From the NCBI GenBank assembly GCA_050010555.1, contig JBEKKV010000003.1, forward strand, positions 49,482-113,481: DNA of 64,000 nucleotides. The letters run 5' to 3'. The notes below the pieces were generated by a model. It saw nothing but the letters and a program-made list of their open reading frames with translations, was not told where the DNA came from and ran no database searches. Below are positions 51,495 through 60,356 of the stretch, one piece after another. The position numbers and the translations under genes are program-made. Position 1 is the stretch's first letter. Each line of letters opens with the position of its first letter. Origin of the DNA: JALHUB01 sp050010555 (lineage in GTDB: Bacteria > Chloroflexota > Dehalococcoidia > DSTF01 > JALHUB01).

Positions 51495-52963
51495 CGGCGG
51501 ACGAACACCGACTCCACCGGCCCGGTGAACTTCTCCTGCCAGTCGTTGCTCGTCCTCATCGCCTTCGCGAGCCTCGAGTCGCGCTGGACAAGCGCCACCT
51601 GTACGCCGTACTGCGAGAGCAGGTCGTCCCAGGTGGCAGCCACCCGCAGGATGTGGATGTAGTCGCCGAAGATCTTGTCGCCGTAGAACTCCTCTCGACC
51701 GTCGATGAAGACAGGCGTGCTCGGATAGAGACGGTCGATGACGTAGCCTCCCCAGCCGTAGTCGTTGAAAAGGCGCGCGCCCGAGTAGTTGCTCTCGATG
51801 AAGGAGACGCCCTCCGACGGATAGCCGTCGCTGCTCGGGCTGAACCCCGCGATGGCGTGTCCGAACGACGGGCCGATGACCAGCACGCAGACCGCCAGCC
51901 CAGCGACGAGCGCGACCGCAAACGGCGTCCGCAACGTCGTGCGAGAGTCGCCGCGGCGGCCGGCGGGCGCCCAGTGGTCAGCCATGACAGATGCGACGAC
52001 GGGCAGCAGCATCAGGACGGCGAAGGGCACGTTCCGCACGGCCTGGATGCTGATGACGATGACAACCAGCGTCACCACCGCGAGGAACGGCCGGCGCCTT
52101 TGCCAGGGCAGCGAGAAGGCGAGGAGAACTAGAGTCAGTGTGATCGGGATGTTGACGGGCTGCGAGAAGTCGGGGCGCTGCCATTCGACGATCAGCGAGC
52201 GTTCAGCGCCGCCTTGCAGGTAGTGAAGCGGGTAGAGGAGGATTTCCGGCCCGTTCGGGTTGGCGAGCGTCGCGAGGAGACAGGCGCCGGCCACCAGCAG
52301 CGGCGTCCGCAGGTCGGTGGCGCGCGTTCGCAGCCAGCGGACGATCTGGACTGCGGTCCACACCGCTACGACCATCAGCCCGTAGACGAAGCCGAGATGC
52401 AGGTTGACCCACAGCGCCATCAGCGGCGGCAGGACCCACAACGGCACGGCGTCGCCCCCCTCTCGACGCTGCAGGACGTAGACGAAGACGGCGAACAGAA
52501 GCCACGTGAACTCCTGCGGTCGGACAGCGATGAATCGAACCATCACGAAGACGGCCGGGAACATCAGGAGGACCAGCAACTTCGTGCCCGAGCCCATGCG
52601 CCGACCTAGAGCGAACATGACGAGCAGCGCCACGCCGGCGAGGATGCCGAAGATGAGAGCGTTCCCCACGTAGCCGAGCGTTGACTCGACGCCGTAGATG
52701 AAGACCTCCGACAGCCATTCGTGCGTTACCCAGGCCTTGCCGGCCGCGGTCCAGGAGAACGGGTCGTGACGGGGGATTCCCGATTCCACGATGAGTTGGC
52801 CGGTGCGCAGGTGCCACCAGAAGTCGGGGTCGACCTCCTTCAGCAGCGAGAGTATCGCGAGCAGAGAGACCACCATCGCGAGCTGGACCCAGGCGATGGG
52901 CACGCGGCGTCGCAGGGACGGCCGCGGGACGGCAGGCTCAGTGAGCGGGACGGGCTGATTCAC
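51491..52963 (-). CDS. Large polytopic membrane protein
   Basis: 490 aa, about ten hydrophobic segments. The N-terminal loop has KEVDPDFWWHLRTGQLIVES and DPFSWTAAGKAWVTHEWLSE, a pattern shared by uncharacterised Chloroflexota and actinobacterial membrane proteins with a GT-C-like layout. The C-terminal soluble part contains NYSGARLFNDYGWGGYVIDR and VFIDGREEFYG. A glycosyltransferase role is only a guess. Minus strand, starting beside the Tad locus. Confidence 0.7.
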   Translation of the reverse strand: MNQPVPLTEPAVPRPSLRRRVPIAWVQLAMVVSLLAILSLLKEVDPDFWWHLRTGQLIVESGIPRHDPFSWTAAGKAWVTHEWLSEVFIYGVESTLGYVGNALIFGILAGVALLVMFALGRRMGSGTKLLVLLMFPAVFVMVRFIAVRPQEFTWLLFAVFVYVLQRREGGDAVPLWVLPPLMALWVNLHLGFVYGLMVVAVWTAVQIVRWLRTRATDLRTPLLVAGACLLATLANPNGPEILLYPLHYLQGGAERSLIVEWQRPDFSQPVNIPITLTLVLLAFSLPWQRRRPFLAVVTLVVIVISIQAVRNVPFAVLMLLPVVASVMADHWAPAGRRGDSRTTLRTPFAVALVAGLAVCVLVIGPSFGHAIAGFSPSSDGYPSEGVSFIESNYSGARLFNDYGWGGYVIDRLYPSTPVFIDGREEFYGDKIFGDYIHILRVAATWDDLLSQYGVQVALVQRDSRLAKAMRTSNDWQEKFTGPVESVFVRR

Positions 52964-53098
52964 GTCCGGAGAGCTCCTGTGTTCAATGCGGGGTATGACA
53001 TACGGCGGAGAGCGGGACGGAACGCGCCATCTTCATCGCTAAAGGCCATATCGCTCGCGGCCACGCGAATCTGCATATGTTGTGTCCGAGCTAGATAC

Positions 53099-53128
53099 TT
53101 GACAAGCGGCCCGTAACGTCTGTAAAGT
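53099..53128 (+). promoter_or_regulatory. Candidate promoter of the Tad operon
   Basis: TTGACA (53099-53104), 18 bp, TAAAGT (53123-53128), in the most AT-rich part of the gap. If used, flp mRNA carries a leader of about 460 nt. Confidence 0.5.
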
Positions 53129-53588
53129 AAATTCGTTAATCTCTATTGGTGGCAGTTCTGCAAGAAGGGGGAAGGACCCCCCGCCAATCCCCTTTTCGCA
53201 GTGCCCCTAGTGTAGTGTTGTCATTTGCATAATCGGTGAGCGCCGGCGTCGACCGCATGGTCATCGCTGTGAGTATGACTACCGTCGAACGCCGGTGCAT
53301 TCATCGTTAGAGGCGAATAAGAACACTGAGGTCCCGCCGGGGCAAGCCGACGGGACCGGGGCAACAGGAGCAGAGGCCCCCAGGTTGCGAGCCCAGTATA
53401 GCTTCAGGGTTGAGCTCTAGCAATAGGCGAAACGCTGAATCCGAGGCGAAAACGAGCTTACCATGCCTTTGTCTCTCCTGGTTGCGAAAGGGGGTGATGC
53501 CCGCGACCAAGGACACGGACTCAACGCAGCGGCCGCGTGGCCGTAGTAGCGTTCGTTCTTACAGCAACCAAAAGGAGAGAGACAAAGA
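53129..53588 (+). ncRNA. Long structured leader of the flp/tad operon
   Basis: No protein gene seen. Hairpins: GGGGG-aagga-CCCCC near 53167 inside a wider AAGGGG/CCCCTT stem followed by TT; GCGCCGGCGTCGAC (53240-53253) with GTCGAACGCCGGTGC (53284-53298); and GGTCCCGCCGG (53330-53340) with CCGACGGGACC (53347-53357), one mismatch. A further stem, GGTTGCG/CGCGACC, lies near 53480-53508. The number of stable helices suggests a regulatory leader, but no known riboswitch class matched by eye. Confidence 0.45.
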
Positions 53589-53807
53589 ATGCTGGACACA
53601 TTGGTAGTCAAGTTCCTGGTTCTGAAGATGTGGCTGAGCGACGACCACGGCCAGGACATGCTTGAGTACGCCATGCTCGGCGGCCTCATTGTGATAGGGA
53701 TCCTGGCGGTTACGACTCTGCTGACCGGCGCCCTGCAGAACATGGTCAAGGGCATTGCTAACTGCATCGACTTCAACAACACCACTGTCTGCTCGGGCCC
53801 CTTCTAG
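53589..53807 (+). CDS. flp: Flp/Fap-type IVb pilin
   Basis: 72 aa. Short N-terminal leader, then the pilin helix after GQDMLEYAMLGGLIVIGIL: the Gly before the processing site, Glu at the fifth position and Tyr following match Flp prepilins. Processed by a TadV/CpaA-type peptidase that is not encoded in this window. AAAGGAGAG precedes the ATG. The strongest-expressed gene of such loci, in line with its own long leader. Confidence 0.85.
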   Translation: MLDTLVVKFLVLKMWLSDDHGQDMLEYAMLGGLIVIGILAVTTLLTGALQNMVKGIANCIDFNNTTVCSGPF

Positions 53808-53879
53808 CAAAGCATCAGGCCTGGGGGGCGGACGCGGTTCGCCCCCCAAAGTTCCAACTCAACGGGCAGGAGGGGGAAG

Positions 53880-54413
53880 GTGAGTAGCATCAAGCGCGCT
53901 GCGGGTTTCGTGCGATCCCAGCGGGGCCAAACGATAATCGAGTTTGCCTTCATCATGCCCATCGTATGCCTATTTCTGTTCGTGATTGTAGACTTTGGCA
54001 TCGCTCTGGACCATCGGATCGTTCTCCAGCACGCCGCCCGCGAGGGGGCCCGCTACGGCGCCGTGAACAACGACATCAGCTTCGACAGCGGCTCGGTCCA
54101 ATACCGAACTGCGCAGCAGGCCCAGGGCATGGTCAACACGAGTGATGTGGTAGTCTGCTACACGGACCCAAAAACAAACCAGGTCAAGCCGAACGCGGAT
54201 GTCGGCGACTCGGTGGACGTGTGCATTAAGACCTCCACCGGTGGTCCTTACACGTACGACCCGATAATAATCCGGCCCATTTTCAGCGGCCTGTTTGGGG
54301 GAACCGTCGGCGCCATTCCGATGCCTGTGACGGGCAGTGCGCGATTAGAGCAGAAGCCAACGGGGTCTTCCGACCCGAGGTGCCCATGTCCTGTGCCAAC
54401 GCCAAATCCGTGA
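53880..54413 (+). CDS. tadE: TadE-like minor pseudopilin
   Basis: 177 aa. QRGQTIIEFAFIMPIVCLFL at residues 14-33 is the TadE signature (processed pseudopilin start), followed by VDFGIALDHRIVLQHAAREG and a small extracellular domain with Cys residues (VVCYTDP, VDVCIKT). GTG start directly after AGGAGGGGGAAG. Its last 28 bp overlap the next gene. Confidence 0.88.
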   Translation: MSSIKRAAGFVRSQRGQTIIEFAFIMPIVCLFLFVIVDFGIALDHRIVLQHAAREGARYGAVNNDISFDSGSVQYRTAQQAQGMVNTSDVVVCYTDPKTNQVKPNADVGDSVDVCIKTSTGGPYTYDPIIIRPIFSGLFGGTVGAIPMPVTGSARLEQKPTGSSDPRCPCPVPTPNP

Positions 54414-55951
54414 GATTGCTCAAGCGGCTCAACGAGGAGCGAAGCCAACTCATCCTCATGTTCGTTGGCATATTCTCCGTTGTCATGGCCATCGGCGCCA
54501 TTACCATCGACTTCGGTCTCTGGTTCAGCGAGCGTCAGGGTGTGGAGCGGGCGGCGGACCTGGCAGCGCTTGCGGGGTCACAGAGCCTTCTGAGACATGT
54601 CGGCCAACCGGACGTTCCGGGCCCGGGGCCCGGTGGCTGGGTGGCCGGCCCCAAAGCGGACCAGGCGCAGGCCATATCCGACGCTTGCCTGTGGGCGCAA
54701 CGCAACGGTTATCAAGACGGCCAGGATGGCGTCGAGGTGTACGCGCAGCTCCTCTGTCGCCCGAACACGGACCCCTCGCTGCCCCAGGCAGGGCTTTGCC
54801 TCAACACGGGCACCGAACCAATCGCGTGCGGCTACCAGCATCTGCAATCCTGCGCCGCGGTCTTGAGCTACACGCCGCAGGTTACTGACGACAACTGCGA
54901 CACTATCCAGGTCACTGTCAACAAGCCGGCGACCCAGTTGTTCTCATCCTTCTTCCATGTTGGGGGGACCCAGGAGGGCTTCGGCTCGGCGGCGGGGGAT
55001 TACGTGCAGGCAAAACCGCTGGACGCCGTACTGGTCATGGACGACACGGGCACCATGAGCGGCACTCCGATCGCCCAGGCGAAGTTAGCGGCGACCAACT
55101 TCACCAACTACCTGCTCCCCACGCCGACTCCACCGCCGGGCACGAGCACCAATCAAGTCGGCTTCACACCATTCCGCGGCTGCTACAACCCTACGGCCAA
55201 CATCAACCCGTTGAGCGAGTCGGACCCGAACCGCGGCTGCGTCAAGCTGACAGACACGATCTCGCTCTCCAACAGCCCAAACGCGGTAGACGCAGGCATC
55301 AACCGGCTGCAGGCCCCCGGCGGCTTTCCGGGGACGAACGTCTGTCTGGGTCTATTCCGCGGCGGGACGATACTCAACGGCCCCGGGTCGCAAACGGGCG
55401 CCCGAAAGGCGCTGGTAATCCTGACCGACGGGGATAACAGTTATACCGACTACGCTCAGGCAGACGTCGCCGCGTTAAATCCCCCCTCGTTACCCACGGC
55501 GGGCCGGCACCTGGCCAACCCGGTGCCTAACACATATCCGTTGTCCATTACCGACAGCAACGGGACACCGACGGACGGCTCCGGCGTGTGCCGGCCCGCG
55601 GGCCCCAACCTGAACAGCACCTACCCCTCGCCGTTGTATGACGCGCGGATCAACAACCTGGACAGTCTGACCCTGGCGGAGGCCGACGCGCTGAAGGCGC
55701 AAGGCGTGGAGATCTACGTTGTGAGTTTTGGCAACACCAGCACGGACGACGGGACCAACTGCACCCGGGGGCTGGTGGGCACCGGGAGCAACCGCCAGAA
55801 CCACGAGAACTATGACCGCAATCTCGCCAAGTGTATCGCCTCGTCAAAAACAGGCACCAATGACCACTATTACGAGACGGACGTCAGCGGCTTCATGAAG
55901 ACGTTTCAGGCCATCGCCTGGGCCATAACCGGGCGATCACTCACTCAATAG
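54386..55951 (+). CDS. tadG: TadG-like protein with VWA domain
   Basis: 521 aa. N-terminal pseudopilin-like helix (about residues 20-45, LILMFVGIFSVVMAIGAITI) with ERAADLAALAG, as in TadG; then a Cys-containing linker and a VWA domain with MIDAS DDTGTMSGTP near residue 215 and VILTDGDNSYTDY near 345. Ends YETDVSGFMKTFQAIAWAIT. Probably a surface adhesin or pilus-tip component. Start ATG 54386 after GAGG, or GTG 54380. Confidence 0.85.
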   Translation: MSCANAKSVRLLKRLNEERSQLILMFVGIFSVVMAIGAITIDFGLWFSERQGVERAADLAALAGSQSLLRHVGQPDVPGPGPGGWVAGPKADQAQAISDACLWAQRNGYQDGQDGVEVYAQLLCRPNTDPSLPQAGLCLNTGTEPIACGYQHLQSCAAVLSYTPQVTDDNCDTIQVTVNKPATQLFSSFFHVGGTQEGFGSAAGDYVQAKPLDAVLVMDDTGTMSGTPIAQAKLAATNFTNYLLPTPTPPPGTSTNQVGFTPFRGCYNPTANINPLSESDPNRGCVKLTDTISLSNSPNAVDAGINRLQAPGGFPGTNVCLGLFRGGTILNGPGSQTGARKALVILTDGDNSYTDYAQADVAALNPPSLPTAGRHLANPVPNTYPLSITDSNGTPTDGSGVCRPAGPNLNSTYPSPLYDARINNLDSLTLAEADALKAQGVEIYVVSFGNTSTDDGTNCTRGLVGTGSNRQNHENYDRNLAKCIASSKTGTNDHYYETDVSGFMKTFQAIAWAITGRSLTQ

Positions 55952-55966
55952 CTGGAGGTCAAGAGC

Positions 55967-56797
55967 ATGGCAAGAACAATCGCAAACATGTCTAAGGGCT
56001 CCGGGCGCGGGCTGTTGCTGCTTGCCCTGCTCTTCGCGGCGGTCGCCGCCATCCTGGCAATCGTGGCGCTGACGCGCAGCAACAGTAATCAGACCGTGTC
56101 CGGCAGCAGCGGCGACACCACGCGCGTCGTCGTCGCGGCGCAGGACGTACCGGCGCGCACGACGCTCGAGAGCGGCATGCTGAAGCTCGCGGATGTGCCG
56201 AAGGACACCGCTCTAAGCAACGGTTACTCGTCGACGGACGCCATCGTCGGCCAGATCACGCGGTACCCGCTGGCCGCGAACGAGCAGGTGACGGCGCTGA
56301 AGATAGGCGTGACGAGCGACGTGAGCAACGAGGGGCTGTCGTCCGTGCTGCCGGCCGGGACGCGCGCCTTCTCCATCACCGTATCGGAGGAGAGCGGCGT
56401 CGGCGGCTTGATCTTGCCGGGCGACCTCGTGGACGTAATAGCCATTCTCAAGAAGGACCTGGTGGGGGTCGACAAGGCAGTAACCCTCATGCAAGGCATT
56501 GAGGTGCTCGCCGTGGCGCAGAATGCGCAGGAGGCGATCCCACCGCAGACGAGCGCAACGGCCACGCCCGACACGTCGGGCACCCTAGGCGAGCGGCCGT
56601 CTGACGCCAAGCCGAACCCAGACGCGCGCACGGTTACGCTGGCGGTAACGGAGGAGCAGGCGCAGCTCCTGGCGCTGGCACAGTCGTCGGGCACGCTGGC
56701 GCTGTCGCTGCGTTCCTTCGGCGACCGCGCGACCGTGACGCCGCCGGAGACCAACCTTGTGCCCTACGGCGCTATTGCCAAGACCCCATCCCCCTAG
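55967..56797 (+). CDS. cpaB: Flp pilus assembly protein CpaB (RcpC)
   Basis: 276 aa. Membrane anchor (about residues 14-36), SAF domain (VVVAAQDVPARTTLESGMLK then ALSNGYSSTDAIVGQITRYP), then the RcpC core (AFSITVSEESGVGGLILPGD, LVDVIAIL) and VTLAVTEEQAQLLALAQSSG near 225. Links the pilus to the envelope; in didermous bacteria it works with a secretin, none of which is visible here, consistent with a monoderm-type system. Confidence 0.92.
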   Translation: MARTIANMSKGSGRGLLLLALLFAAVAAILAIVALTRSNSNQTVSGSSGDTTRVVVAAQDVPARTTLESGMLKLADVPKDTALSNGYSSTDAIVGQITRYPLAANEQVTALKIGVTSDVSNEGLSSVLPAGTRAFSITVSEESGVGGLILPGDLVDVIAILKKDLVGVDKAVTLMQGIEVLAVAQNAQEAIPPQTSATATPDTSGTLGERPSDAKPNPDARTVTLAVTEEQAQLLALAQSSGTLALSLRSFGDRATVTPPETNLVPYGAIAKTPSP

Positions 56798-56809
56798 GAG
56801 TGACGAGTT

Positions 56810-58054
56810 ATGGCGAAAATCCCCGCAGTGCTAGTAGTCGATCAGGACGCAAAAGCCCGCTATGACATGAAGCGGGCGGTCAAGCAGTCGAGCTTCGTGA
56901 TCGCCGGTGAGGCCGGTTTCGGCACCGAGGCAGTGTCGATGGCGGTGGAACTGAAACCGGACGTGGTGCTGCTGGGCGTGCGCGAGCCGGTCATGCGCTC
57001 CATGCAAACAGTAGAGTCGCTGCTCAACGCCCTTCCGGAGACGCCGATTGTCGTCTATTCCGCCTCGCGCGACATCGACATGGCGCGTCGGGCGATGCTG
57101 GCGGGAGCGCGCGACTTCCTTACGGCGCCGGTGAGCACGGAGGACATCAGCCAATCGATAGCGTCGGTGCTGGAGTCGGAAGAGCGGCGGCAGATGCGGC
57201 TGCGCGGCCAGACGGCGTCGTGGGGGCCGCAGGGAACGGTGATCACCGTCTTCGGGGCCAAGGGCGGCGTGGGAAAAACGACCGTCTCGGTGAACCTGGC
57301 GGCGGCGCTGGTTCAGGAGACGGGGCAGTCCATAGTGCTGGTGGACGGCGACAACGGCTTCGGGGACGTCTGCGGAATGCTTGATATCCAGCCGGAGCGC
57401 AGTGTCGTCGACCTTGCGCGCGATCTTTCATCTGTTACCCGCGACACGCTTCCCAAATACTTGATGCAGCATTCCAGCGGCCTCAACGTGCTGGCAGCGC
57501 CGTCACAGACGATGGCCTGGCGCGCCGTGAAGGCAGATGACTTCCGCAAGATAGTCGAGCTGCTCTCCAAGAGCCATGATATCGTCGTCATCGACACCGT
57601 GGGCATCCTCAACGACCTGACGCTGGTCGCTCTCCAGGCCGCGTCGCTCGTGCTCTGGGTTGTGACGACTGAGTTCGCGAGCGTGCGCGACTCCCTGCGA
57701 GCGCTGGAGGCGCTGCGTTCGGCGTCGTATCCGGAGGAGCGCGTGCGAATCGTGACGAACGACCTGGCGACGCGCGACGGCGTCCGGGCGACAACGATCC
57801 AAGAGGTGCTGGGCCACCAGGTGTTCTGGCAGGTGCCCTTCGACCAGCGAGTGCGCGGCGACGGACAGGTGGGCGAGCCGGCGGTGCTGCGGCATCCGTT
57901 AGCGGCCGGCTCTCGCAGCCTCACGGACCTTGCGAAGACGATAGTCGGCATTCAGCCAGCGCGCCAGGGTCTCTTCAGTCGCCTGAGGGTTCTCATGGGC
58001 CGGGAGGGTGAGCGCCAGCGTAACACCACGACAAAGGAGAGCCAGGCGTCATGA
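56810..58054 (+). CDS. cpaE: CpaE/TadZ-type ATPase with degenerate receiver domain
   Basis: 414 aa. Receiver-like domain (residues 1-120): the acceptor position reads VVLLGVREP, Gly in place of the phosphorylated Asp, so phosphorylation is not expected. MinD/ParA ATPase: deviant Walker A GAKGGVGKTTVSVNL near 147, VLVDGDNGFGD near 180, VVIDTVGILNDL near 260. Localises the Tad machine to its site in the cell. The gene overlaps cpaF by four bases (ATGA). Confidence 0.92.
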   Translation: MAKIPAVLVVDQDAKARYDMKRAVKQSSFVIAGEAGFGTEAVSMAVELKPDVVLLGVREPVMRSMQTVESLLNALPETPIVVYSASRDIDMARRAMLAGARDFLTAPVSTEDISQSIASVLESEERRQMRLRGQTASWGPQGTVITVFGAKGGVGKTTVSVNLAAALVQETGQSIVLVDGDNGFGDVCGMLDIQPERSVVDLARDLSSVTRDTLPKYLMQHSSGLNVLAAPSQTMAWRAVKADDFRKIVELLSKSHDIVVIDTVGILNDLTLVALQAASLVLWVVTTEFASVRDSLRALEALRSASYPEERVRIVTNDLATRDGVRATTIQEVLGHQVFWQVPFDQRVRGDGQVGEPAVLRHPLAAGSRSLTDLAKTIVGIQPARQGLFSRLRVLMGREGERQRNTTTKESQAS

Positions 58055-59382
58055 AAGACCTCGAAAAAATCACAGGAACAATGCGAACGCTGGACGATGA
58101 CGCGGAGCGCCTCTCGACGGAGGAGTTCGATCTCGTAACGGCCGTCCACCAGAACCTGATCCGCGAGATCGACCTGGAGGCCGTCGAGAAGCTCGATCCG
58201 GAAGAGGCGCGGGACGCCGTGCAGGTCACGGCGCGCGCGCTCCTGGCGCAGATTGCCCCGGGAGTATTCGGCGAGCAGGCGGAGCGCATCGTTCGGCAGG
58301 TCCTGAACGAAGCGATCGGTCTTGGCCCCATCGAGCCGCTCGTCGAGGACGGCTCGATCTCGGAGGTCATGGTAAACGCCCCGGACGAAGTCTACTATGA
58401 GCGCGACGGCGTCATTTACCTGTCAGACGTGCGTTTCCGCGACAAAGCGCACATAATGCGCATCGTCGACCGGATCATCTCGCCCTTGGGACGCCGCGTC
58501 GACGAGCAATCGCCGTTCGTGGACGCGCGCCTCCCCGACGGCTCGCGCGTGAACGTCATAATACCCCCGCTGGTTCCGAAGAGTCCCGTCCTGACGATAC
58601 GCAAGTTCCGTCCGGACCGATACACTATGAGCGACCTCGTGGCCAATGGGACGATTACTCAGCCGCTGGCGGACTTTCTCCAGGCATGCGTGCGTCTGCG
58701 AATGAACCTGGTGATTTCCGGCGGCGCCGGCACGGGCAAGACCACGCTGCTGAACGCAGTGTCCTCCTTTATCCCCAGCAGCGAGCGCATCGTCACAATC
58801 GAAGACCCGATCGAACTGAAGCTCCAGCAGAGCCACGTCATCTGCGCGGAGGCGCGGCCGCCCAACATCGAGGGTAAGAACGAAGTCACACAGCGCGAGT
58901 TGTTCCGCAACGCCCTGCGCATGCGTCCCGACCGCATAATCGTCGGCGAGGTGCGCGGCGCGGAAGCATTCGATATGATGCAGGCGATGAACACCGGCCA
59001 CGAGGGATCGATGACGACGGTGCACGCCAACTCTACCCGCGACGCCCTGTCCCGGATCGAGAACATGGTGCTGATGGCCGGCTTGGACCTGCCGGTGCGC
59101 GCGATCCGCGAGCAAATGGCCTCTGCGTTCCATCTTATGGTGCACCTGAGTCGCTCCGCCGACGGACGCCGCCACGTCACGCTGGTGAGCGAGATCACGG
59201 GCATGGAGTCGCAGATCGTCACGATGCAGGACCTGTTCCGATTTGACCAGAAGGGGGTGGACGCTGAGGGCCGCCTGTTCGGGAGTCTGGAGCCGACAGG
59301 CATAATGCCGACGTTCGTAGACCGTTTTGCGAAGAGCGGCATTAATCTGAACCTGGGCGTTCCCAGCGGACTGAGGTTGTAG
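58051..59382 (+). CDS. cpaF: CpaF/TadA secretion ATPase
   Basis: 443 aa, GspE-like type II/IV secretion ATPase powering pilus assembly. N-terminal domain; SEVMVNAPDEVYYERDG near residue 107; Walker A GGAGTGKTTLLNAV near 225; ASP box IVTIEDPIEL; Walker B-like RMRPDRIIVGEVRGAEAFDM near 290; His box TGHEGSMTTVHANS. Full length. First of the motor genes; tadB follows 6 bp later. Confidence 0.95.
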   Translation: MKDLEKITGTMRTLDDDAERLSTEEFDLVTAVHQNLIREIDLEAVEKLDPEEARDAVQVTARALLAQIAPGVFGEQAERIVRQVLNEAIGLGPIEPLVEDGSISEVMVNAPDEVYYERDGVIYLSDVRFRDKAHIMRIVDRIISPLGRRVDEQSPFVDARLPDGSRVNVIIPPLVPKSPVLTIRKFRPDRYTMSDLVANGTITQPLADFLQACVRLRMNLVISGGAGTGKTTLLNAVSSFIPSSERIVTIEDPIELKLQQSHVICAEARPPNIEGKNEVTQRELFRNALRMRPDRIIVGEVRGAEAFDMMQAMNTGHEGSMTTVHANSTRDALSRIENMVLMAGLDLPVRAIREQMASAFHLMVHLSRSADGRRHVTLVSEITGMESQIVTMQDLFRFDQKGVDAEGRLFGSLEPTGIMPTFVDRFAKSGINLNLGVPSGLRL

Positions 59383-59388
59383 GTCGCA

Positions 59389-60348
59389 ATGATTGCAGGA
59401 CTCGCGGTCGCGCTGATAGTTGTTGCGCTCCTCTGCGCCGGCGCCGGTTTCTACGTCATGAACGTGAGCGGCGAGGAGGAGGCGCGTTTGCGCTCCCTTC
59501 GGGGGCGGGCGGCCGAGAAAGAGGCGGAAGAGGCGCTGCTGCGACGGGGCAGTTCATCGATTCCCGCCCTCCGGCGCGTCCTCGACACGAGTGTCTGGGC
59601 GGATAGGGCAGCGCTGGACCTGGAGCAGGCCCACCTCCGACTGCGGGTCGGCGAATACCTGCTGATTCGACTCTTCACCGGTGGCGTGTTGCTGGTGATT
59701 CCACTGCTCTTGGTGCGCGACCTGATAGGACTGGTTACCGGTGTTGTCTTGGCGCTCGTTGGATATATGCTGCCGGCGTTCTACGTAAAGATTAAGAAAC
59801 GCCGCCGCCTGAGTCGCATCGACCGGCAACTCGTTGAGGCGTTGAGCCAGATAGCCAACTCAATCCGCGCCGGCTTCGCTATGCTCCAGGCGATCGATGC
59901 AGCGGCCCAACGGCTGGAGCCACCGCTTTCCGAGGAATTCTCGCGTCTGGTCGCGGATGTGCGCCTGGGCGCGAGTCTGGAGGATTCGTTGGTCGCAATG
60001 AGCGCCCGCATCGGGAGCTACGACCTCGACATGGTGATAACGGCCATCCTGATCCAGCGCAGCAGCGGCGGCAACCTGTCCGAAGTCCTCGACAATGTTG
60101 CCGAAACGATCCGCGAACGAGACCGCATCCGTGGCGAAATCAAAGTAATGACGGCCCAGCAGCGCTTCGCCGCGTCGGTTCTGGCGGTGTGGCCGCTAAT
60201 ACTGGGCGTAATCTTCTTCATTCTCAACCCGAGTCTTATGTCAAATCTGTGGACTGAACCCGCTGGGCTGGTGATGCTCGGGATTGCTATTACTCTGCAA
60301 CTCCTCGGTCTCCTGACGATCCGCCGGATCACGACTATTGAGATCTAG
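59389..60348 (+). CDS. tadB: TadB-type inner-membrane platform protein
   Basis: 319 aa with membrane segments at about residues 4-24, 95-135 and 265-312, and a cytoplasmic T2SSF domain between (DRQLVEALSQIANSIRAGFA, LQAIDAAAQRLEPPLSEEFS, QRSSGGNLSEVLDNVAETIR). Partner of CpaF and TadC in the pilus motor. Starts 6 bp after cpaF. Confidence 0.9.
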   Translation: MIAGLAVALIVVALLCAGAGFYVMNVSGEEEARLRSLRGRAAEKEAEEALLRRGSSSIPALRRVLDTSVWADRAALDLEQAHLRLRVGEYLLIRLFTGGVLLVIPLLLVRDLIGLVTGVVLALVGYMLPAFYVKIKKRRRLSRIDRQLVEALSQIANSIRAGFAMLQAIDAAAQRLEPPLSEEFSRLVADVRLGASLEDSLVAMSARIGSYDLDMVITAILIQRSSGGNLSEVLDNVAETIRERDRIRGEIKVMTAQQRFAASVLAVWPLILGVIFFILNPSLMSNLWTEPAGLVMLGIAITLQLLGLLTIRRITTIEI

Positions 60349-60356
60349 GTGAGAAC

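Noticed and set aside
53129..53588. Known c-di-GMP riboswitch (GEMM) upstream of flp
   Set aside because: Expected from pilus regulation elsewhere, but the conserved core sequences could not be matched.
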